DNA of 7,830 bases from Oscillospiraceae bacterium (GCA_900766795.1 CAAFWX010000142.1:1-7830); one strand, 5' to 3'; positions 1 to 5,636 are shown, numbered from the stretch's first letter. Program-made: numbers and translations. Notes: generated by a model from the sequence alone, not told the origin.

Positions 1-20
1 ACACGACGCTCTTCCGATCT
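1..20. other. Illumina TruSeq adapter remnant (sequencing artefact)
   Basis: These 20 bases, ending in GCTCTTCCGATCT, equal the 3' end of the Illumina TruSeq universal/read-1 adapter as I know it. Read on the minus strand they begin AGATCGGAAGAGC, the usual adapter read-through signature at the 3' end of a read. They lie exactly at the edge of the sequence and interrupt an open minus-strand gene, which fits an untrimmed read end incorporated at a contig terminus. They should be masked and not translated: the reading frame of the adjacent gene passes through them and would gain about seven false residues (approximately KIGRASC). Confidence 0.97.
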
Positions 21-459
21 TGGTGGTGTTCGCGAGAGTTATGTCGCCCGAGGCGCTCTGGAGCTTTATATCCTCAAAGAACGCGTTTATGCTGATATTG
101 CCCGAGGCGGTGTTAAGCTCAAACTGCTGCGCCAGAACCTCGCCGATTTCCGCGCCGCCTGAGGTGGTGTTCACCTTAAGCTTCGCATAGCACACCGCGG
201 GAAGCTTCACCGCAAGGGTGCACTCCTCCGAGCGTCTTGAAAACACGTTCAGGGATATCGACCTCAGCGGCATCTGCTCCTTAAGGGTCAGGGTCTTTCC
301 CGAAAGCACTGCGGCAAATTCGGGAGCGTCCTTGGGGTTCACATACTCGACAAAAATGCCCTCGCCGTCATGCGGCTGAATGATTATCTTCGCGCCGATG
401 GAGGTCACCTCCACGGTGTCAATGTCGTTGGTGAATGTAAAGCTTTGCGTCTGTGCCAT
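21..459 (-). CDS. DUF4097-family beta-repeat protein, 3' end missing
   Basis: This open frame starts at the ATG at 459-457 and runs off the contig edge into adapter sequence; 146 residues are visible. The start is supported by AAAGGAG about 10 bases upstream (complement of 469-475). The protein has no signal peptide or membrane segment at its N-terminus (MAQTQSFTFTNDIDTVEV). It shows the DUF4097 pattern of short beta-strands with recurring Ser-Gly turns spaced about 18-19 residues apart: TTSGGAEI (98-105), TASGNISI (117-124) and SASGDITL (135-142). This predicts a right-handed beta-solenoid. It follows the anchored DUF4097 gene on the same strand after 108 bases and is probably the last visible member of the padR operon or a sub-operon. 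Without a secretion signal it may be cytosolic. Its biochemical role is unknown, and the C-terminus cannot be judged. Confidence 0.85.
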
Positions 460-475
460 AATGAAAACTCCTTTC

Positions 476-494
476 AAAAGCGCTTTTAAAGCGC
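476..494. repeat. Overlapping palindromes just upstream of the second DUF4097 gene
   Basis: AAAAGCGCTTTT at 476-487 is a perfect 12-bp palindrome, and it overlaps a second near-palindrome, GCGCTTTTAAAGCGC, at 480-494. Both lie immediately upstream of the ribosome binding site of the minus-strand gene that starts at 459. They could be an operator, or a small RNA hairpin affecting ribosome access. No T-tract follows on the minus strand, so this is not a terminator for the leftward transcript. The role is inferred from position only. Confidence 0.4.
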
Positions 495-506
495 ACCTGT
501 GGTTAG

Positions 507-533
507 CCGCGCGCAGAATGCTTTTTCGCGCGG
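507..533 (-). repeat. GC-rich hairpin between the two DUF4097 genes
   Basis: A perfect 7-bp inverted repeat, CCGCGCG (507-513) and CGCGCGG (527-533), encloses a 13-base loop. It lies in the 108-base gap between the anchored DUF4097 gene and the next gene on the same strand. The minus strand has no T-run after the stem, so a classic intrinsic terminator is not supported. It may be an mRNA processing or stability element, or a partial attenuator that lowers expression of the downstream gene. The 13 bases at 521-533 recur exactly at 3169-3181 in front of padR. Confidence 0.4.
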
Positions 534-550
534 TCTTAATTGCTGTATAG

Positions 551-581
551 ATTATATGTTACTTTGATTAAACTTCCTCAA
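551..581 (-). promoter_or_regulatory. Possible internal promoter for the second DUF4097 gene
   Basis: On the minus strand there is a perfect -10 TATAAT (complement of 551-556). The best -35 is TTGAGG (complement of 576-581), with a long 19-base spacer that reaches into the end of the upstream gene. The -10 is good but the spacer is not ideal. It could drive the second DUF4097 gene independently of the padR promoter. This is a weak call from motif inspection only. Confidence 0.3.
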
Positions 582-1617
582 CGAGGTCGACTTCCTCTAC
601 GGCGTAATTTGTGATTACGGTGGTGGCAACCGCGTCAGCTTGCTTCGCTCTGTCAACAAAGCTTACCGAGCCTGAGCCGAGGTCAACCATGACAGAATAT
701 TCACCGCCGCCTATGGTTATGCTGTTTCCGTCGCGCAGGCTTGCATTCTGACCGCAGGCGTTCACCCGCACTGCGCCGGTGCCGATATCGGCGCTTATGT
801 CAACGCTCGGGTTTTCGGGAAGCGCTACTTTCAGCGAGCCGCTGTGCACTTCAATCGTGCTGTCGCCGTTCATTTCGGCAAATCCGAGGGTTCCCGAGCC
901 GCTGCCCATCTCTATATAGCCGCTGCCCGTTATTCCGTCGATGTCGAACACTCCCGACCCGATGTTTACATTAAAGTTCTCGCAGTTGATTCCGCTTATC
1001 TCGGTTTTGCCCGAGCCCATGTTAAGGTACAGGCTGTCGGACGCCTTTGCGTTATCGCATATCAGCAGACCCGAACCGACGTCGAAGCTTAAATTCTCCG
1101 CCTGAATTCTGTCAAGCACCAGCTTTCCCGAGCCGAGTTCGGCTTCAATCGTGCCGTATTGCTCGTTCGGAACGCCCACGACAAGCTTTCCCGTTCCGAA
1201 AAGCTCGTCCCAGCCGCTGCCTGTTTCAAGCGCCTTTGCGAACCGCTCAAAGAAGTCGCCCAAATCAAGCGAGCCGCTCGAGGTGGTGAGGTAGAGCGTG
1301 CCGCCGCTGATATAAGATTCAACGTCGCCGTCGCCGGGCTTTGTTCCTGTCAGCGAAAAGGTGGTCTTTGTGCCGCTTGTGGGCTTCAGCTCTACCTCCA
1401 GTGCTCCGATGTCAAGATAGATGTCGGTGTAGCTTTCGGAGAACTCCCAGCTTTCGCTAGTGCCGTTGCTGCTGTGCTCCTCCATTCCCTCGAACGTTAC
1501 CTCGGTGATAACATTTGTTACCTCGTGCCGCGGGCCGCTCACCGCCGTACTCACGACAAATCCCACAAAAGATATCAGGCACACCGGAATAAGCGTCTTG
1601 AACGCACGTCCTATCAT
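568..1617 (-). CDS. Membrane-anchored or exported DUF4097-family protein with GSG repeats
   Basis: A protein of 349 residues. I chose the ATG at 1617. An in-frame ATG at 1623 directly abuts the AGGAGGA ribosome binding site (about 1624-1630), leaving no spacing, whereas 1617 leaves about 6 bases. The N-terminus has Arg and Lys followed by a hydrophobic stretch of about 19 residues, then Ser-Gly: a signal peptide or signal anchor, with no lipobox. Numbered from the 1623 ATG, GSG-type turns recur at residues 164, 183, 203, 222, 240, 260 and 281, with another at 316. That is a period of 18-21 residues, alternating with short hydrophobic strands, as expected for a DUF4097 beta-solenoid. The tail is acidic (ending EEVDLVEEV). 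It lies 6 bases after the HAAS gene and is probably translationally linked to it. The family sits with PadR and HAAS genes and is thought to act in envelope sensing; the mechanism is unknown. Confidence 0.88.
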   Translation of the reverse strand: MIGRAFKTLIPVCLISFVGFVVSTAVSGPRHEVTNVITEVTFEGMEEHSSNGTSESWEFSESYTDIYLDIGALEVELKPTSGTKTTFSLTGTKPGDGDVESYISGGTLYLTTSSGSLDLGDFFERFAKALETGSGWDELFGTGKLVVGVPNEQYGTIEAELGSGKLVLDRIQAENLSFDVGSGLLICDNAKASDSLYLNMGSGKTEISGINCENFNVNIGSGVFDIDGITGSGYIEMGSGSGTLGFAEMNGDSTIEVHSGSLKVALPENPSVDISADIGTGAVRVNACGQNASLRDGNSITIGGGEYSVMVDLGSGSVSFVDRAKQADAVATTVITNYAVEEVDLVEEV

Positions 1618-1629
1618 ATCCATTCCTCC

Positions 1630-2838
1630 TTACAAATCATAGAGCGCCTTGACGTGCCCAATGACGATATTCTTGACAATCCCGATAATTCCCTTTGTAA
1701 GCAGCACTCCGAGAAGAATAATAATCAACCCGAGAGAGCCGAGGAAAACCGTAAGGAATAAACTGCTGATAAAGCCAAGCCCGCTTGCTCCGAAAAGTGC
1801 GGAAACTGCGCCGACAACCAGCGCCGCGCCGCCCGAATAGATGGAAATGTCAATTCCGATAAGCATAGCAAGCAGCCACGACCACAGCAGCACGTCCATC
1901 AGAATCTGCCCGAAAAGCTTGCCCGCGTTGGGGTTCATCTTCATGCCCTTTATATCGGAGAAAATATTGTCGCTCTTTTCGGAATTGTCAGCCTTTGCGC
2001 CGAAATAATTCTCCGAAACGCCGCCCTCGGAGTTGTACCGCGAGGGGTTCTCAACGGGACGGGGAATGTCCTGCGCAGCCCTGTCCTCGTGCTGCGCCTG
2101 TCTAGCCTCGTGCTCGGACTTTGCCTGCTCGGCAGCGGACTTTACCGCTTCCGCTGCGGCATGACCCGCGTTCTTCATAGCGTCCGCCATGCTTCTGCCC
2201 GCGTTTCTGACTTCCTCGCGGCTGAAAGCGTCGGCAACAGCGTGTCCCGCCGTAACCGCTGCGTCCGCAAGCGCCTTTCCCGCTGCGCCTAATGCCCCGC
2301 CAAGGGTCTGGTCGGCTGCGCTCTGCGTGTTCTGCGCGTTTTGGGTGCTTTGTGCGCTCTGAGAGTTCTGTGCGTTCTGCGCGCTCTGAGTGGACTGCGT
2401 TCCCTCGGGAATCTCCTCCGCGGAGATGTGCCGGGGAGTGTAGGAGGGCAGCGGAGCCGCTTCGCCGTTCGCGTTAGGGTAGATTTCCTCGCTGTTGTGT
2501 TCGGGAGTGTACTCGCGTATGGGCTGCTCCTCATTTTTGAGCGAGAGGTCGGCGGGCACGCTCTGCCCCGGCTTTGTCAGGCTCACGCGGGGGCGCTCCG
2601 CCTCAACCTCACGCGCTACCATGCTGTTTATGCGGCTGGAACGAAAATCAAGGTAGTTTCTCGCGATTTCCTTTACGTCGCCCAGTTTGCGGCAGGTTTC
2701 CTCCTCGGAGATTCCGACGCCGGCGCTCGCTTTGAAGTGCTCCTCGAAATCTGCGATTATGTCCTCCTGCTCCTCTATTCCGATTCTGCTAAGCTCGTTC
2801 CTGAGCTGAAACAGGAAATCATCCTTGCTGGCAATCAT
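1630..2838 (-). CDS. HAAS-domain (DUF1700) membrane protein with low-complexity linker
   Basis: A protein of 402 residues. Residues 1-70 resemble the HAAS/DUF1700 helical domain (FLFQLRNEL, EEQEDIIADFEEHF, then KLGDVKEIARNYL), which accompanies PadR regulators in Bacillota. A polar linker (71-146) leads to nine (S/N)xQ tripeptides at 147-173. An Ala-rich helical region (180-258) has four AG(K/H/R)xxA(D/E)A units at 186, 197, 213 and 224, spaced 11, 16 and 11 residues, giving an amphipathic hendecad character. The C-terminus has about three hydrophobic segments (about 312-332, 334-352 and 354-381), so the HAAS domain is probably cytoplasmic and membrane-tethered. Its ATG overlaps the padR stop by 4 bases (ATGA), indicating translational coupling. 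It probably relays a membrane state to PadR or the DUF4097 partners (inference). The linker is longer than in typical members as I recall them. Confidence 0.87.
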   Translation of the reverse strand: MIASKDDFLFQLRNELSRIGIEEQEDIIADFEEHFKASAGVGISEEETCRKLGDVKEIARNYLDFRSSRINSMVAREVEAERPRVSLTKPGQSVPADLSLKNEEQPIREYTPEHNSEEIYPNANGEAAPLPSYTPRHISAEEIPEGTQSTQSAQNAQNSQSAQSTQNAQNTQSAADQTLGGALGAAGKALADAAVTAGHAVADAFSREEVRNAGRSMADAMKNAGHAAAEAVKSAAEQAKSEHEARQAQHEDRAAQDIPRPVENPSRYNSEGGVSENYFGAKADNSEKSDNIFSDIKGMKMNPNAGKLFGQILMDVLLWSWLLAMLIGIDISIYSGGAALVVGAVSALFGASGLGFISSLFLTVFLGSLGLIIILLGVLLTKGIIGIVKNIVIGHVKALYDL

Positions 2839-3155
2839 TGCTCTTTTTCCCCTTTCAGAAGTCTGTTCACACTCTCCGTGAACTCAAACCATTCGTCGCG
2901 AAGCCGCACCATCTCATCGCGGCCGCTGTCTGTTATCGTGTAGTACTTTCGCGGAGGTCCCTCCTGAGATTCCACGATATAGCTGTCGATGTTTCCCGCG
3001 TCCTTAAGACGCTTCATCAGCGGGTATATCGTTCCCTCCGTGACCTCCATGCAGGCGGATATCCTGCTCACAAGCTCATAGCCGTAGCAGTCGCGCTCGC
3101 ATACTATCGAAAGAACACACAGCTCCAGAGTTCCTCTTTTAAGCTGGGAGTTCAT
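2835..3155 (-). CDS. PadR-family transcriptional regulator
   Basis: A protein of 106 residues, the usual size of the short (s1-type) PadR class. The ATG at 3155 was chosen over an upstream in-frame ATG (3215) because AAAGGAG (complement of 3166-3172) lies about 10 bases before it and because family members start with residues like MNSQLKRGTLEL. Visible PadR hallmarks are LKRGTLELCVLSIV (helix 1), YGYELVSRI (24-32), the winged-helix core VTEGTIYPLMKRL (38-50), and the wing GPPRKYYTITDSGR (66-79), followed by a C-terminal dimerisation helix. PadR proteins are dimeric repressors, typically acting on their own operon. It is the first gene of the operon and overlaps the HAAS gene. Repeats and dyads at its promoter suggest autoregulation. 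The inducing signal is unknown. Confidence 0.94.
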   Translation of the reverse strand: MNSQLKRGTLELCVLSIVCERDCYGYELVSRISACMEVTEGTIYPLMKRLKDAGNIDSYIVESQEGPPRKYYTITDSGRDEMVRLRDEWFEFTESVNRLLKGEKEQ

Positions 3156-3175
3156 AGCTTCCACTCTCCTTTTTC

Positions 3176-3197
3176 GCGCGGCACCACATCCCCGCGC
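3176..3197 (-). promoter_or_regulatory. GC-only hairpin next to the padR ribosome binding site
   Basis: GCGCGG (3176-3181) and CCGCGC (3192-3197) form a perfect 6-bp all-GC stem with a 10-base loop in the padR leader. It ends 3 bases from the AAAGGAG ribosome binding site (complement of 3166-3172). Such a stem could limit or position ribosome entry. It is visible in sequence; any function is inferred. Confidence 0.4.
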
Positions 3198-3202
3198 TAC
3201 TC

Positions 3203-3298
3203 TTAAGAAGCGCACGCTACCCTTTGGCGCAAGGCGGTTTTCGTTGCCATGCTATTGTAACGTAAGGTACTTTGCACCGCAAGGTAGCACGCTCTTAA
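3203..3298 (-). promoter_or_regulatory. Long imperfect inverted repeat in the padR leader
   Basis: The arm at 3203-3221 pairs with the arm at 3283-3298 in three blocks: TTAAGA with TCTTAA, GCG with CGC, and GCTACC with GGTAGC. That gives 15 base pairs, interrupted by one bulged A and a small CAC/A internal loop, and closing a region of about 61 bases. If transcription starts near 3323 (inferred from the promoter at 3330-3358), the whole structure is in the roughly 170-base untranslated leader of padR. It could be a folded regulatory RNA or a DNA site for looped dimers. No known riboswitch class is recognised. Confidence 0.45.
3264..3286. repeat. Copy 1 of a 23-bp repeated element, candidate PadR operator
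   Basis: This copy has the form AAGGTA-N11-AAGGTA, the two hexamers being 17 bp apart start to start. It matches the copy at 3340-3362 at 18 of 23 positions. It also contains a dyad, TACTTTGC (3268-3275), acc, GCAAGGTA (3279-3286): 8-bp arms with one mismatch. It lies about 35-60 bases downstream of the predicted padR start point, where a bound repressor could block elongation. Operator function is inferred; PadR proteins generally bind short dyads near their own promoter. Confidence 0.5.
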
Positions 3299-3329
3299 AA
3301 ATGGACACATCTCTGTATCCGTTGTTGTA

Positions 3330-3358
3330 ATTATACCACAAGGTATTTTGTTTTGCAA
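3330..3358 (-). promoter_or_regulatory. Sigma-A promoter of the padR operon
   Basis: On the minus strand TTGCAA (complement of 3353-3358) and TATAAT (complement of 3330-3335) are separated by exactly 17 bases, with a TGn extended -10. The predicted start is near 3323, giving a leader of about 170 bases. The -35 and spacer are covered by the second copy of the 23-bp repeat, and TACCACAAGGTA (3334-3345) is a small dyad touching the -10. A repressor bound there would occlude RNA polymerase, consistent with PadR autoregulation. Confidence 0.8.
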
Positions 3359-3362
3359 GGTA
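3340..3362. repeat. Copy 2 of the 23-bp element, over the padR promoter
   Basis: Second copy of AAGGTA-N11-AAGGTA with the same 17-bp internal period as the copy 76 bp away. It lies across the -35 and spacer of the padR promoter. The conserved positions are the two AAGGTA hexamers, a TTTG in the middle and GC before the second hexamer. These are the only AAGGTA clusters I noticed in the window, and both are confined to the padR control region. Confidence 0.5.
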
Positions 3363-3418
3363 CTAAATAGACAAATCAAAAACAGTTTTCGCACTTTATT
3401 TTGTTGCTTTTGCACAAG

Positions 3419-3613
3419 TTAGTCATCGTTTCCTTTATTTAAAATGCTTTTGATTATCCCTGCCATCTGTTCCGCGTCAAACTGCACCAAACCCGCAGCA
3501 CGCAGGATAGATATGCGCCGCTCGGAAAGATTAGGCAACTCAAGCGTTGTGCTGCGGCGGTCATTGCTGACCTCTATGGTGCCTTTCTCAAAATCAAAGG
3601 TTATTTTGTCCAT
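3419..3613 (-). CDS. Unrecognised small protein, 64 residues
   Basis: I do not recognise this protein. It starts at the ATG at 3613, preceded by a purine-rich GAGGGGG (complement of 3621-3627), which is a modest ribosome binding site, and by a plausible promoter at 3637-3665. The product is soluble: no cysteine, signal peptide or membrane segment. The N-terminal half looks like beta-strands (KITFDFEKGTIEVSND, then TTLELPNL) and the C-terminal half is helical (ERRISILRAAGLV, AEQMAGIIKSILNK), so a compact alpha/beta fold is likely. It reads in the same direction as padR and ends 263 bases before that gene's start, with no clear terminator between, but padR has its own promoter. The balanced composition favours a real gene over a chance frame. 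Confidence 0.62.
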   Translation of the reverse strand: MDKITFDFEKGTIEVSNDRRSTTLELPNLSERRISILRAAGLVQFDAEQMAGIIKSILNKGNDD

Positions 3614-3636
3614 GGCTGCGCCCCCTCTCTAAATAT

Positions 3637-3665
3637 ATTGTAGCAGATTATGGCGGGTCGCGCAA
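3637..3665 (-). promoter_or_regulatory. Probable promoter of the 64-residue protein gene
   Basis: On the minus strand TTGCGC (complement of 3660-3665) and TACAAT (complement of 3637-3642) have a 17-base spacer. The predicted start is near 3630, leaving a short leader of about 17 bases that includes the ribosome binding site. Each hexamer departs from consensus by one or more bases, so strength is uncertain. Confidence 0.45.
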
Positions 3666-3782
3666 GGGGGGAGGAGACTTCATTTTATATAATATTAGGA
3701 TTAATGGAAAGTACCCTGTCATTTTTGCTCAAATTATTGCAGAATGTTCTCGAATTTTTTGCGCGTTTGAGCCTATTCCCTC

Positions 3783-3811
3783 TTGAAATTACGGCGCAGA
3801 TATGGTATAAT
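3783..3811 (+). promoter_or_regulatory. Strong sigma-A promoter of the phospho-sugar mutase gene
   Basis: TTGAAA (3783-3788), a 17-base spacer, and a perfect TATAAT (3806-3811) with a TGG extended -10. The start is expected near 3818, giving a leader of about 72 bases. The next gene also has a near-ideal ribosome binding site, AAGGAGG (3875-3881), with an 8-base spacing. Together these predict high, constitutive-type expression. Confidence 0.85.
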
Positions 3812-3889
3812 GTAATTGATTATTTAAAGGATAATTGTGCTAGTTTTACTTAACACAAAGCCTGAATTATCTTTAAGGAGGAAAATACA

Positions 3890-5605
3890 ATGGCAGATAT
3901 TCAGACAATGTACGCTCAGTGGCTGGAAAAGGCAGTCGCTGACCCCGACCTCAAAAAAGAGCTTGAGAGCGTGGCTTCCGACGAGGAGGCAAAGTCCGAC
4001 CGCTTCTACCGCGACCTCGAATTTGGCACGGGCGGTCTGCGCGGAGTTATCGGCGCGGGCACCAACAGAATGAACGTTTACACCGTAAAGAAAGCTACTC
4101 AGGGTCTTGCGGAGTACATTCTCGAAAGCGGAGCGACAAAGGCTGTTGCCGTGTCCTACGACAGCCGTATCAAGTCCGACTACTTTGCTAAGAGCGCCGC
4201 AGAGGTTCTCGCCGCTAACGGAATTAAGGTACATATTTATAAGGAGCTTATGCCTACCCCCATGCTTTCCTGGGCGACAAGAGCGCTCAAGTGCGGCGCA
4301 GGTATCATGCTCACCGCTTCCCACAACCCCGCTAAGTACAACGGCTACAAGGTTTACGGCGCCGACGGCTGCCAGCTCACTCTGGACGCCGCAAACGCGG
4401 TTCTCGCAAAAATTAACAACATCGACATTTTCGAGGGCGTAAAGAGCATTGACTTCGACAAGGCTGTCGCTGACGGAATGATTGAGTATATCGGTAACGA
4501 TGTTATCGACGAGTATTTCGAGAAGGTTCTCGAGCAGGGGCTTCACACCGACCTCGTTGCAGGAAGCGGTCTTAAGGTGGTTTACACTCCCCTCAACGGT
4601 ACAGGCAACAAGCCTGTTCGCCGCATTCTCGACACCATCGGCGTAAAGGACGTTGTCATCGTTCCCGAGCAGGAGCTGCCCGACGGCAACTTCACCACCT
4701 GCCCCTACCCCAACCCCGAAATCAAGGAAGCGCTCCAGAAGGGTCTTGAGCTTTGCGACAAGGTGAAGCCCGACCTGATTCTCGCCACCGACCCCGACTG
4801 CGACCGCGTTGGTATCGCAGTGCCCGACGGCGACCACTACGAGCTGTTCACCGGAAACGAAGTGGGCGCGCTGCTTCTCGAATACATCTGCAAGGAGAGA
4901 ATCGCTCTGGGCACAATGCCCGAAAACCCCGTTGCCGTAAAGACAATCGTCACCACCGACATCACCAAGGCAATCTGCGCAAAGTACGGCGTTGAGCTGC
5001 GCGAGGTGCTGACAGGCTTCAAGTTCATCGGCGAGCAGATTGGCTGGCTCGAGGAAAAGGGCGAGGAGAAGCGCTACATCTTCGGTTTCGAGGAGAGCTA
5101 CGGCTACCTCGCGGGCGGCTATGTTCGCGACAAGGACGCTGTTGTGGCTTCCATGCTCATCTGCGAGATGGCTGCGTTCTACCGCACACAGGGAATCTCC
5201 CTCATCGAAGCAAGAAAGAGAATGTACGACGAGTACGGCGTATACTTCAACAGCCTTGAAACCTTCACCTGCGAGGGCGCAACAGGTATGCAGCGCATGG
5301 CTGACATCATGAGCGGGCTGCGCACAGACGCTCCCAAGGAAATCGGCGGGCTTAAGGTCACTGCCGTTGCGGACTACAAGGCTTCCGTTAAGATGTTTAC
5401 CGATGGCACGGTCGAGGAAATCACCCTCCCGAAGTCCGACGTAATCACCTTCTACCTCGAGCAGGACGCAAGCGTTGTTATCCGTCCCTCGGGTACAGAG
5501 CCTAAAATCAAGTGCTACTACACCACAAAGGGCGCTGACAAGGACGAGGCTGTTGCCAAGAAGGCTGCGCTCTCCGCTGACTTCACAAAGATTCTCGGTT
5601 TCTGA
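3890..5605 (+). CDS. pgcA: Phospho-sugar mutase (alpha-phosphoglucomutase type)
   Basis: A complete protein of 571 residues, normal for the PgcA/PGM2-like branch of the alpha-D-phosphohexomutases. It probably interconverts glucose-1-phosphate and glucose-6-phosphate, feeding UDP-glucose, glycogen and cell-wall sugar synthesis in the cytosol; related sugar phosphates may also be substrates. All four family signatures are present: TASHNPAKYNGYKVYG (142-157) with the phosphorylated Ser144; the Mg-binding DPDCDR (301-306); the sugar-binding GFEESYGY (399-406); and the phosphate-binding RPSGTEP (532-538). An early GTGGLRG (46-52) is also typical. The ATG is fixed by AAGGAGG eight bases upstream. 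It has its own promoter and terminator, so it is a single-gene unit. Codons favour AAC, GAC, TAC and AAG, consistent with high expression. Substrate choice is not proven by sequence. Confidence 0.95.
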   Translation: MADIQTMYAQWLEKAVADPDLKKELESVASDEEAKSDRFYRDLEFGTGGLRGVIGAGTNRMNVYTVKKATQGLAEYILESGATKAVAVSYDSRIKSDYFAKSAAEVLAANGIKVHIYKELMPTPMLSWATRALKCGAGIMLTASHNPAKYNGYKVYGADGCQLTLDAANAVLAKINNIDIFEGVKSIDFDKAVADGMIEYIGNDVIDEYFEKVLEQGLHTDLVAGSGLKVVYTPLNGTGNKPVRRILDTIGVKDVVIVPEQELPDGNFTTCPYPNPEIKEALQKGLELCDKVKPDLILATDPDCDRVGIAVPDGDHYELFTGNEVGALLLEYICKERIALGTMPENPVAVKTIVTTDITKAICAKYGVELREVLTGFKFIGEQIGWLEEKGEEKRYIFGFEESYGYLAGGYVRDKDAVVASMLICEMAAFYRTQGISLIEARKRMYDEYGVYFNSLETFTCEGATGMQRMADIMSGLRTDAPKEIGGLKVTAVADYKASVKMFTDGTVEEITLPKSDVITFYLEQDASVVIRPSGTEPKIKCYYTTKGADKDEAVAKKAALSADFTKILGF

Positions 5606-5611
5606 TAATTC

Positions 5612-5636
5612 AAGCGGCGCTTCGGCGCCGCTTTTT
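5612..5636 (+). terminator. Intrinsic terminator of the phospho-sugar mutase gene
   Basis: A perfect 9-bp stem, 5612-5620 (AAGCGGCGC) with 5625-5633, closed by a TTCG tetraloop and followed by T to 5636. The stem is very GC-rich and starts 6 bases after the stop codon. The C(UUCG)G loop is especially stable. The T-tract is short (five) but adequate. Confidence 0.93.

Noticed and set aside
1159..1761. Plus-strand frame of 200 codons opposite the DUF4097 and HAAS genes
   Set aside because: It spans the boundary of two well-supported minus-strand genes and has cysteine/arginine-rich noise composition.
2320..2400. CRISPR-like short tandem repeat
   Set aside because: The 9-base units are contiguous, degenerate and in frame within the HAAS gene; there are no spacers.
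3203..3415. Minus-strand frame of 70 codons in the padR upstream region
   Set aside because: It covers the padR promoter and leader repeats; no ribosome binding site, and it is not protein-like.
3650..3853. Plus-strand frame of 67 codons upstream of the phospho-sugar mutase gene
   Set aside because: It runs over the strong promoter at 3783-3811 and past the predicted start point, with no well-spaced ribosome binding site. The hydrophobic look comes from T-rich promoter DNA.
3824..4837. Minus-strand frame of 337 codons opposite the phospho-sugar mutase gene
   Set aside because: It lies antisense inside a gene with complete family motifs. Its length is explained by the strong codon bias of that gene, and it has no ribosome binding site or recognisable domain.
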